From an uncultured Oscillospiraceae bacterium (GTDB taxonomy: Bacteria; Bacillota; Clostridia; Oscillospirales; Oscillospiraceae), in contig CANRBW010000092.1 of assembly GCA_947628975.1 (NCBI GenBank), positions 1 through 6,303 on the forward strand: a DNA stretch of 6,303 nt, read 5' to 3'. The translations under genes and the position numbers were made by a program. Shown here in pieces: positions 1 to 5,029 of this stretch. Below the pieces are notes generated by a model. It searched no databases. It saw only the letters and a list, made by a program, of their open reading frames with translations, and was not told the origin of the DNA. Numbering within the stretch: position 1 is the stretch's first letter; every line of letters begins with the position of its first letter.

Positions 1-995
1 CCCTCCTTGCCGGTGAGCTTCTTCACCATCTCCTGCACGGCGGGGATGCGGCTGGAGCCGCCCACCATCAGGACCTTGTTGATCTGGCTGCCGGAGAGGC
101 CGGCGTCGCTCATGGCCTGGCGCACGGGGCCGGCGGTGGCCTCCACCAGATGGGCGGTGAGCTGGTCGAACTTGGCCCGGGTCAGGGTCAGGTCCAGGTG
201 CTTGGGGCCGGTGGCGTCGGCGGTGATATAGGGCAGGTTGATGTTGGAGCTGGTGACGCCGGAGAGCTCGATCTTGGCCTTCTCGGCGGCCTCCTTCAGC
301 CTCTGCATGGCCACCTTGTCAGTGGTCAGGTCCACCCCCTCGGCCTTCTTGAACTCCTGGGCCAGGTAGTCCATGACGCACTTGTCGAAGTCGTCGCCGC
401 CCAGGCGGTTGTTGCCGGCGGTGGCCAGCACCTCGATGACCCCGTCGTCGATGTCCAGGATGGACACGTCGAAGGTGCCGCCGCCCAGATCGTAGACCAT
501 CACCTTCTGGGAGGTCTCCTTGTCCACGCCGTAGGCCAGGGCCGCGGCGGTGGGCTCGTTGATGATGCGCTTCACGTCCAGCCCGGCGATCTTGCCCGCG
601 TCCTTGGTGGCCTGGCGCTGGGCGTCGGTGAAGTAGGCGGGGACGGTGATCACCGCCTCGGTGACGGGGCTGCCCAGGTAGGCCTCCGCGTCCGCCTTCA
701 GCTTCTGAAGGATCATGGCGCTGATCTCCTGGGGGGTGTAGCTCTTGGCGTCGATGGTGACTTTGTAGCTGCTGCCCATCTCCCGCTTGATGGAAGAGAT
801 GGTGCGGTCGGGGTTGGTGATGGCCTGGCGCTTGGCCACCTGGCCCACCATGCGCTCCCCGTCCTTGGAGAAGGCCACCACCGAGGGGGTGGTGCGGTTG
901 CCCTCGGCGTTGGCGATGACCACCGCCTCGCCGCCCTCCATCACGGCCACGCAGGAGTTGGTGGTGCCCAGGTCGATCCCGATGATTTTAGACAT
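1..995 (-). CDS. dnaK: Molecular chaperone DnaK (Hsp70), N-terminal 331 codons, runs off the left edge
   Basis: DnaK is the cytosolic Hsp70 that binds unfolded polypeptides in an ATP-driven cycle with DnaJ and GrpE. The visible part is most of the actin-like ATPase domain; the substrate-binding domain lies outside the window. Visible landmarks are the phosphate-1 loop DLGTTNS (8-14), the catalytic Lys70 in SSIKRE, the Hsp70 signature YDLGGGTFDVSIL (168-180), LGGDDFD (198-204) and VLMVGGSSRIPAVQE (308-322). The loop after Lys70 is short, so the ~20-residue insert of Gram-negative DnaK is absent, which points to a Gram-positive host. The ATG at 995 is supported by GGAGG (complement of 1004-1008) eight bases upstream and by the conserved start MSKIIGIDLG. 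It is the third gene of the HrcA-controlled operon, 76 bases after grpE. No frame disruption is seen. Confidence 0.99.
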   Translation of the reverse strand, partial: MSKIIGIDLGTTNSCVAVMEGGEAVVIANAEGNRTTPSVVAFSKDGERMVGQVAKRQAITNPDRTISSIKREMGSSYKVTIDAKSYTPQEISAMILQKLKADAEAYLGSPVTEAVITVPAYFTDAQRQATKDAGKIAGLDVKRIINEPTAAALAYGVDKETSQKVMVYDLGGGTFDVSILDIDDGVIEVLATAGNNRLGGDDFDKCVMDYLAQEFKKAEGVDLTTDKVAMQRLKEAAEKAKIELSGVTSSNINLPYITADATGPKHLDLTLTRAKFDQLTAHLVEATAGPVRQAMSDAGLSGSQINKVLMVGGSSRIPAVQEMVKKLTGKE

Positions 996-1043
996 GATAT
1001 ATCCCTCCATTGATTTTATTTTCCGAAATTCAGATCCCTCGCG

Positions 1044-1064
1044 CGCCCCGGACGCGCCGGGGCG
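1044..1064 (-). promoter_or_regulatory. Intercistronic GC hairpin between grpE and dnaK
   Basis: CGCCCCGG (1044-1051) and CCGGGGCG (1057-1064) form a perfect 8-bp stem around a 5-base loop in the grpE-dnaK spacer. On the transcribed (minus) strand no U-run follows, so it is not a standard intrinsic terminator. It could protect or define an mRNA end after processing, or modestly lower readthrough; those roles are inference. The structure is seen directly; its function is not. Confidence 0.55.
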
Positions 1065-1071
1065 GGGAAAG

Positions 1072-1644
1072 CTAGTTGGCGACGACTACCATGGCGTAGC
1101 GGATCACCCGCTCGCCCAGCCGGAACCCGGCCTGGTAGACCTCCTTGACGGTGTTCTCTCCCAGCTCCGGGTCCTGGGTGTGCATCACCGCGGCGTGGAG
1201 GTTGGCGTCGAAGGGCTGGCCCAGGGCGGGGATCTCCTCCACCCCCAGGTCGGCCAGGACCTTCTTGAGCTGCTGCATGGTCAGCTCCACCCCCTTGCGG
1301 TGGGCCTCGTCGGAGGTCTCCTGCCTCAGGGCCCGCTCCAGGTTGTCGTAGACCGGGAGGAAGGCCTTCACCGTCTCCGCCCTGGCCTCCGACCAGGCGG
1401 CCCCCTTCTCCTTGGCGGTGCGCTTGCGGTAGTTGTCGTACTCCGCGCACAGGCGGAGGTACTGCTCCTCCCGCTCCGCCACCTGGGCCCGCAGGGCCTC
1501 CAGCTGGGCCTCCGCCGGGGCGGCCTGGTCGGGCTCAGGCTCCGGCGCGGGGTCCCGGTCGGGCTCGGGCTCGGCGGGGGAGACGGGCTCCTCCGGGGGC
1601 TGGGGGGCGGGCGCTTTCTTTTTCTTTTCGCTCTTTTCGCTCAT
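1072..1644 (-). CDS. grpE: GrpE, nucleotide exchange factor for DnaK
   Basis: GrpE is a homodimer that opens the DnaK nucleotide cleft, releasing ADP. The protein has 190 residues, normal for the family. Residues 1-45 are a low-complexity, Lys-then-Pro/Glu-rich tail, presumably disordered. Residues about 46-110 are a heptad-like helix with the family motifs EYDNYRKRTAKE (68-79) and LPVYDNLERAL (96-106). Residues about 140-190 form the beta domain that contacts DnaK, with GQPFDANLHAAV (142-153), ENTVKEVYQAGFRLGERVIR (163-182) and the terminal AMVVVA. The ATG at 1644 follows the hrcA stop by one base, and its ribosome site AAGGAGG lies inside the last hrcA codons about nine bases upstream, so translation is probably coupled to hrcA. 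The stop is TAG at 1074-1072. Confidence 0.98.
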   Translation of the reverse strand: MSEKSEKKKKAPAPQPPEEPVSPAEPEPDRDPAPEPEPDQAAPAEAQLEALRAQVAEREEQYLRLCAEYDNYRKRTAKEKGAAWSEARAETVKAFLPVYDNLERALRQETSDEAHRKGVELTMQQLKKVLADLGVEEIPALGQPFDANLHAAVMHTQDPELGENTVKEVYQAGFRLGERVIRYAMVVVAN

Positions 1645-1645
1645 G

Positions 1646-2701
1646 TTACACGTCCTCCTTCTCCCCGGCTGTGGGGAGCTGGTTTTGCTCGAACAGCTGG
1701 CTCAGCCCCTTGGCGAAGTACTCCAGCCGGGCCAGCACGGTGGCGTAGTCCATCCGGGTGGGGCCCACCACGCCGATGACCCCGCGGGTGTTGTCCCCCA
1801 TGTCGTAGGTGGCCAGCACCACGCTGGAGTCCTTCAGCGCCTCGTGGACGTTCTCCGGGCCGATGAGGATGCGGGTGGTCTCCCCCTCCGGCACGCTGAG
1901 GGCGCCCACGTTCTCCTCCTGGGAGAGGTAGCGCATCAGGGGCTGGGCCCGGTCCAGGTCCCGGTACTCCGGGTGGGAGAGGATGCTGTCCAGCCCCGCG
2001 GTGCGGACCAGCTTGCTCCTCTGTTCCTCCAGCACCTCCATGGCGAAGGAGATCACCATGGTCACCAGCCCCGCGCCGTCCTCCATGGCCTGGGAGGCGG
2101 AGCGGATCAGCTCCGGGGTGAACTCCTCCAGGGTCAGGCCGGTGAAGGAGCCGTTGAGCAGGGAGGCCAGCAGCTGGAGCTGTTGGCGGTCCATGACATA
2201 GGGTAGGCGGAACAGCCGGTTGGACAGGTGGCCGTTGCTGGTCATCACCACCGCGATAAACGCCTGCCGCTCCACCAGCAGCACGTCGAAGCGCTTGACG
2301 GTGACCCGCGCGGCGCCGGAGGAGAGGGCGAAGGCGGGGTACTGGGTCAGCTGGGAGATGAGGCGGCCCGCCTCGTCCATCACCCGGTCCATCTCCCGGA
2401 TCTTCAGGTGCAGGGCCTGGTTGAGCCGCTCGGTCTCCTGGAGGGAGAGGCGGTGCTCCTCCATCAGGTCGTTGACGTAGAAGCGGTAGCCCTTGGGGGC
2501 GGGGATCCGGCCGGCGGAGGTGTGGGGCTGTTCCAACAGGCCCAGGGCGGTGAGCTCGGCCATCTCGTTGCGGACGGTGGCCGAGGAGACGCGCAGGTCG
2601 GAGCGCTCCAGGATGGACTTGGAGCCCACCGGCTCGGCGGTCTCGATATAGAGTTCCACCACCGTGCGGAGAATACGCTTTTGCCGGTCGGTCAGGTCCA
2701 C
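1646..2701 (-). CDS. hrcA: HrcA, heat-inducible transcription repressor
   Basis: HrcA binds CIRCE operators as a dimer and represses chaperone operons; in the known model GroEL keeps it active, so unfolded protein titrates GroEL and induces the operon. The 351-residue length is typical. Residues 1-75 are the winged helix, with the recognition region VSSATVRNEMAELTALGLLE (38-57) and the conserved wing TSAGRIPAPKGYRFYV (61-76). Residues about 100-330 are the GAF-like and dimerization part, ending in the diagnostic VIGVVGPTRMDYA (308-320). The start is GTG at 2701, chosen because AGGAGG sits nine bases upstream and the N-terminus MDLTDRQKRILRTVVE matches the family. It is first in the operon, behind its own operator, so it is self-repressed. 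The overlapping frame beginning at 2711 is a shadow. Confidence 0.99.
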   Translation of the reverse strand: MDLTDRQKRILRTVVELYIETAEPVGSKSILERSDLRVSSATVRNEMAELTALGLLEQPHTSAGRIPAPKGYRFYVNDLMEEHRLSLQETERLNQALHLKIREMDRVMDEAGRLISQLTQYPAFALSSGAARVTVKRFDVLLVERQAFIAVVMTSNGHLSNRLFRLPYVMDRQQLQLLASLLNGSFTGLTLEEFTPELIRSASQAMEDGAGLVTMVISFAMEVLEEQRSKLVRTAGLDSILSHPEYRDLDRAQPLMRYLSQEENVGALSVPEGETTRILIGPENVHEALKDSSVVLATYDMGDNTRGVIGVVGPTRMDYATVLARLEYFAKGLSQLFEQNQLPTAGEKEDV

Positions 2702-2720
2702 GGACGGTCACCTCCTGTCA

Positions 2721-2738
2721 GGGCCGGGCGCCCGGCCC
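2721..2738 (-). repeat. 18-base perfect palindrome in the hrcA 5' leader
   Basis: GGGCCGGGCGCCCGGCCC is a perfect palindrome in the hrcA untranslated leader, ending only a few bases before the AGGAGG ribosome site. In mRNA it would fold into a very stable hairpin of about seven GC pairs with a four-base loop. CIRCE is also transcribed and forms a second stem upstream. Such a hairpin could affect ribosome access or mRNA stability; no function can be shown from sequence alone. Confidence 0.6.
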
Positions 2739-2753
2739 GGCGGGGGTCGGGAT

Positions 2754-2780
2754 TTAGCACTCTGCCCTTCTGAGTGCTAA
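2754..2780 (-). promoter_or_regulatory. CIRCE operator (HrcA binding site)
   Basis: TTAGCACTC, nine bases, then GAGTGCTAA: both arms match the classical CIRCE consensus without a mismatch, and the spacer is exactly nine. It overlaps the last base of the hrcA -10 element and covers the expected transcription start (about 2773), so bound HrcA would block RNA polymerase. The transcribed operator also forms a hairpin at the mRNA 5' end, known in other bacteria to influence message stability. Confidence 0.98.
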
Positions 2781-2808
2781 TGCTACCACCAGTCGAGGGA
2801 ATTGTCAA
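2780..2808 (-). promoter_or_regulatory. Sigma-A-type promoter of hrcA-grpE-dnaK
   Basis: On the minus strand a perfect -35 TTGACA (2808-2803) is followed by a 17-base spacer and the -10 TAGCAT (2785-2780, four of six consensus), preceded by an extended -10 TGG. Start is expected near 2773, inside CIRCE. The strong -35 and ideal spacing fit a heat-shock operon transcribed by the housekeeping sigma factor and held down by HrcA. Confidence 0.9.
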
Positions 2809-2834
2809 GGGGGGAATGGTAAATTATATGTGAA

Positions 2835-2864
2835 CGCCCCGCCGTCGGTCCCGGAGGCGGGGCG
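2835..2864. repeat. GC-rich inverted repeat between the two divergent promoters
   Basis: CGCCCCGCC (2835-2843) and GGCGGGGCG (2856-2864) are perfect 9-bp arms around 12 bases. The repeat lies 26 bases upstream of the hrcA -35 and 16 bases upstream of the proposed rnj -35. On neither strand does a convincing U-tract follow the stem, so a terminator is unlikely. It could insulate the two units or bind a regulator; this is open. Confidence 0.5.
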
Positions 2865-2880
2865 GGAGAAAAAATAATGG

Positions 2881-2909
2881 TATACATTTCCGGAAAGATG
2901 TGTTATACT
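2881..2909 (+). promoter_or_regulatory. Probable promoter of rnj
   Basis: An extended -10, TGTTATACT (2901-2909; hexamer TATACT, five of six), lies 17 bases after TATACA (2881-2886), which matches four of six of the -35 consensus. The expected start is near A2916. The TATACA is itself preceded by TGG, so it could act as an extended -10 for a second, slightly upstream start, though no -35 is visible for that. The promoter diverges from the hrcA promoter and does not overlap CIRCE. Confidence 0.75.
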
Positions 2910-2915
2910 AAAAGT

Positions 2916-3090
2916 ACCTATTCCGGCTTTCCCGCCTGACACCAGGCGTTTGACATGACGGTATCTTCCAGGAAACGCGGAAATACCGCGCCACCATCCA
3001 CGGACCAGCCCCCAGCGTGGGCCCGGTAGACAGACCGGGCGGCCGCGCCGGCTTGTTTTGCTGTGTCCAAAACGCAAAAGGAGCATGACT
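2916..3090 (+). promoter_or_regulatory. Long structured 5' leader of rnj
   Basis: About 175 bases separate the predicted start from the rnj ATG, with no credible ORF. Perfect stems are CGCCTG/CAGGCG (2933-2948, 4-base loop), CGCGG/CCGCG (2976-2990, 5-base loop), GCCCGGT/ACCGGGC (3021-3040, 6-base loop) and GTTTTG/CAAAAC (3055-3073). Two competing pairings exist: GCGTTT (2946-2951) with AAACGC (2973-2978), which excludes the first two stems, and TTTTGC (3056-3061) with GCAAAA (3074-3079), which reaches into the ribosome site AAAGGAG (3077-3083). A small GCCG/CGGC stem (3042-3052) followed by TTGTTTT looks weakly terminator-like. It matches no riboswitch class I recognise. Confidence 0.55.
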
Positions 3091-4749
3091 ATGGCAGAAA
3101 AACTGAAGATCATTTCCCTGGGCGGACTCAACGAGATCGGCAAGAACCTGACGGTCTATGAGTACGGCAACGACATCATCGTGGTGGACGTGGGCATGGG
3201 CTTTCCGGACACGGATATGTACGGGGTGGACGTGGTCATCCCCGACTTCACCTATCTGATCCAGAACCAGGCCCGCATCCGGGGGATCTTCCTCACCCAC
3301 GGCCACGAGGACCACATCGGCGCCCTGCCCTACCTGCTGAGGAGCCTCCAAGCCCCCATCTACGCCACCCGCCTCACCGCGGGGCTGGTGAAGCTGAAGC
3401 TGGAGGAGCACCGCCTACTGGACAAGACCCGCCTCATCACTTGCGAGGCGGGGGAGGTGGTCCGGGCGGGGCGGTTCTCGGTGGAGTTCATCCATGTGAA
3501 CCACTCCATCGCCGACGCGGTGGCCTTCGCCATCCGCACCCCCCTGGGGGTGGTGATCCACACCGGCGACTTCAAGATCGACTCCACCCCCGTCTCCGGG
3601 GGGATGATCGACCTGGGCCGCCTGGGCCAGCTGGGCCGGGAGGGCGTGCTGGCCATGCTGTGCGACTCCACCAACGTGGAGCGCGGCGGCTTCACCAAGA
3701 GCGAGCGGAGCGTGGGGGCCAGCTTTGACGCGTTGTTCCGGGGGTGTGAACAGCGCATCATCGTCACCACCTTCGCCTCCAACATCGACCGCATCCAGCA
3801 GATCATCTGGGTGGCCGCCAAGTATGGCCGGAAGGTGGCCATCTCCGGCCGGAGCATGGAAAACGGCATCCGGGTGGCCACTGAGCTGGGCTACGTCCGC
3901 GTCCCGGCCAACACCCTGGTGGACCTGGCCCACATCAAGAGCCTCCCCAAGGAGAAGGTCTGCGTCATCACCACCGGCTCCCAGGGGGAGACCATGTCCG
4001 CCCTGACCCGGATGGCCTTTAACACCCACAAGCAGCTGGAGATCCAGGCCGGGGACCGGGTCATCATCTCCGCCTCCGCCATCCCCGGCAACGAGACCGA
4101 CATCGGCAACGTGGTCAACGAGCTCTACCGCAAGGACGCGGAGGTCATCAACGAGCGGGAGCGGGACCTCCACGTCTCCGGCCACGCCTGTCAGGAGGAG
4201 CTCAAGCTCATCCACGCCCTGGTGAAGCCCCGGTTCTTCATCCCCGTCCACGGGGAACAGCGGATGCTCAAGACCCACGCCAAGCTGGCCCGGGAGATGG
4301 GGATGGAGGCCAAGAACATCATCATCTCCGACATCGGCAAGGTCATCGAGCTCACCCCCGGCACCGCCCGGATCACCGGCACGGTCCCCGCCGGCCGGGT
4401 CTTTGTGGACGGCTACGGCGTGGGGGACGTGGGCAGCGTGGTCCTCCGGGACCGCAAGCACCTGGCCGAGGACGGCGTGATCGTGGTGGCCTGCTCCATG
4501 TCCGGGGAGGACGGGGCGCTGATCTCCGGGCCGGACATCCTCACCCGCGGCTTTGTCTACGTCAAGGAGTCGGACGCCCTGATGGAGGAGCTGCGCCGGG
4601 TGGCCCTGGAGGCTATCGAGAGCTGTTCCTCCCGCTACGCCACCGACTGGGCCGCCATCAAGACCGCCATCAAGGAACAGCTGTCCGCCCACCTCTATAA
4701 AAAGACCAAGCGGGACCCCATGATCCTGCCGGTGATCCTGGAGGTCTGA
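3091..4749 (+). CDS. rnj: Ribonuclease J (endo- and 5'-3' exoribonuclease)
   Basis: RNase J is a cytosolic zinc-dependent nuclease that degrades mRNA from the 5' end and matures rRNA in bacteria lacking RNase E. At 552 residues it matches the usual ~555. The metallo-beta-lactamase fold has the metal motif HGHEDH (70-75), His138 in HVNHS, Asp160 in HTGDFKID and His387 in PVHGEQRM. The beta-CASP insert spans roughly 210-365, with SGRSMENG and the conserved SGHA (His365). Residues about 450-552 are the C-terminal domain. The ATG at 3091 is chosen over 3085 and a farther upstream in-frame codon because AAAGGAG (3077-3083) lies seven bases from it but only one base from 3085, and because MAEKLKIISLGGLNEIGKN aligns with family N-termini. 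It is a single-gene unit, divergent from hrcA. HGEQR instead of the more usual HGEYR is a minor variation. Confidence 0.97.
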   Translation: MAEKLKIISLGGLNEIGKNLTVYEYGNDIIVVDVGMGFPDTDMYGVDVVIPDFTYLIQNQARIRGIFLTHGHEDHIGALPYLLRSLQAPIYATRLTAGLVKLKLEEHRLLDKTRLITCEAGEVVRAGRFSVEFIHVNHSIADAVAFAIRTPLGVVIHTGDFKIDSTPVSGGMIDLGRLGQLGREGVLAMLCDSTNVERGGFTKSERSVGASFDALFRGCEQRIIVTTFASNIDRIQQIIWVAAKYGRKVAISGRSMENGIRVATELGYVRVPANTLVDLAHIKSLPKEKVCVITTGSQGETMSALTRMAFNTHKQLEIQAGDRVIISASAIPGNETDIGNVVNELYRKDAEVINERERDLHVSGHACQEELKLIHALVKPRFFIPVHGEQRMLKTHAKLAREMGMEAKNIIISDIGKVIELTPGTARITGTVPAGRVFVDGYGVGDVGSVVLRDRKHLAEDGVIVVACSMSGEDGALISGPDILTRGFVYVKESDALMEELRRVALEAIESCSSRYATDWAAIKTAIKEQLSAHLYKKTKRDPMILPVILEV

Positions 4750-4768
4750 GGCCGGTCTTTGCGGGAAA

Positions 4769-4784
4769 GCTAACCCGGGTTAGC
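4769..4784. repeat. 16-base perfect palindrome just after rnj
   Basis: GCTAACCCGGGTTAGC begins 20 bases after the rnj stop. As RNA it gives a compact stem, but the nearest T-run (4807-4812) starts 22 bases later, too far for a standard intrinsic terminator. It may help stabilise the rnj mRNA 3' end or be a minor termination element. Confidence 0.5.
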
Positions 4785-4819
4785 CGGGGCGGTTTACCCA
4801 TAACGATTTTTTACGGGGT

Positions 4820-4845
4820 CGGTCCCCGGCGGACCGGTCCCCGGC
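4820..4845. repeat. Short tandem direct repeat with embedded palindrome
   Basis: CGGTCCCCGGC occurs at 4820-4830 and again at 4835-4845, a 15-base period. Between and overlapping them is the palindrome GGACCGGTCC (4831-4840). The right copy enters the proposed rnj terminator stem, so the pair may only offer alternative strands for the same hairpin. Confidence 0.45.
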
Positions 4846-4892
4846 CCCTCCCTCCCCCACCGGGGAGAAGGGGCGGCGGGGCGGGACTTTTT
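4837..4892 (+). terminator. Probable rho-independent terminator of rnj
   Basis: A long GC-rich interrupted stem can form from GTCCC/GGGAC (4837-4841 with 4883-4887), GCCCCT/AGGGGC (4844-4849 with 4869-4874) and CTCCCC/GGGGAG (4852-4857 with 4862-4867) around a CACC loop. The outermost pair is followed directly by TTTTT (4888-4892). An asymmetric internal loop weakens the model, and alternative pairings of the G and C runs exist. The place and direction fit the end of the rnj transcript. Confidence 0.6.
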
Positions 4893-4917
4893 CCACATTT
4901 CCACAGAGTTTTCCACA
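4889..4917 (+). promoter_or_regulatory. Cluster of three DnaA-box-like repeats
   Basis: TTTTCCACA (4889-4897), ATTTCCACA (4897-4905) and TTTTCCACA (4909-4917) lie in the same direction within 29 bases. Compared with the DnaA box TTATNCACA, the outer two have one mismatch and the middle one has two. An A-rich stretch follows at about 4987-5016. The cluster could be a DnaA-binding regulatory site upstream of mnmE or a relic of an origin region, since mnmE is often near oriC in Firmicutes. No DnaA-trio series or dnaA gene is visible, so an active origin is not claimed. Confidence 0.45.
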
Positions 4918-4955
4918 TCGCCGGGACGGAGACGGCGGAAAAAAGTGGGGAAATT

Positions 4956-4979
4956 GGTTGACATAAAACCATGTCAACC
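4956..4979. promoter_or_regulatory. Perfect 9-bp inverted repeat upstream of mnmE (operator-like)
   Basis: GGTTGACAT (4956-4964) and ATGTCAACC (4971-4979) are exact inverted arms around AAAACC, 50 bases before the mnmE start. Each strand contains TTGACA, but neither has a -10 at 16-18 bases, so a promoter is not supported. The symmetry and size suit a dimeric repressor site or, if transcribed, a 9-bp hairpin. No known operator consensus is recognised. Confidence 0.55.
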
Positions 4980-5029
4980 CGGTCGGAAACAAAAAGTTAC
5001 ACAAAAAAACACCACAGGGGGTGAGGGAC

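Noticed and set aside
150..1013. Long plus-strand open frame across dnaK
   Set aside because: It is antisense to an unmistakable dnaK, has a Gly/Val/Leu-rich composition typical of frames opposite GC-rich genes, and matches no family.
2823..2828. Minus-strand TATAAT as an additional hrcA promoter
   Set aside because: The -35 position reads GGACCG and there is no TG extension; the promoter at 2780-2808 is far better.
2950..2955. TTGACA in the rnj leader as a second promoter
   Set aside because: No acceptable -10 hexamer at 16-18 bases; the better promoter is upstream at 2881-2909.
3415..4692. 425-codon minus-strand frame opposite rnj
   Set aside because: Low-complexity His/Asp/Gly/Val-rich translation is the mirror of GC3-rich rnj codons; rnj carries all the conserved motifs.
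4958..4963. TTGACA as the -35 of an mnmE promoter
   Set aside because: The expected -10 position reads GGTCGG; the hexamer is explained by the inverted repeat.
4889..5016. A functional chromosomal origin
   Set aside because: Only three imperfect DnaA boxes, no DnaA-trio series, no dnaA or dnaN in view; kept as a box cluster only.
4971..5024. 17-residue ORF (ATG at 4971, TGA at 5022-5024) as a leader peptide for mnmE
   Set aside because: No ribosome site precedes it, its start lies inside the inverted repeat, and its codons show nothing like an attenuator peptide.
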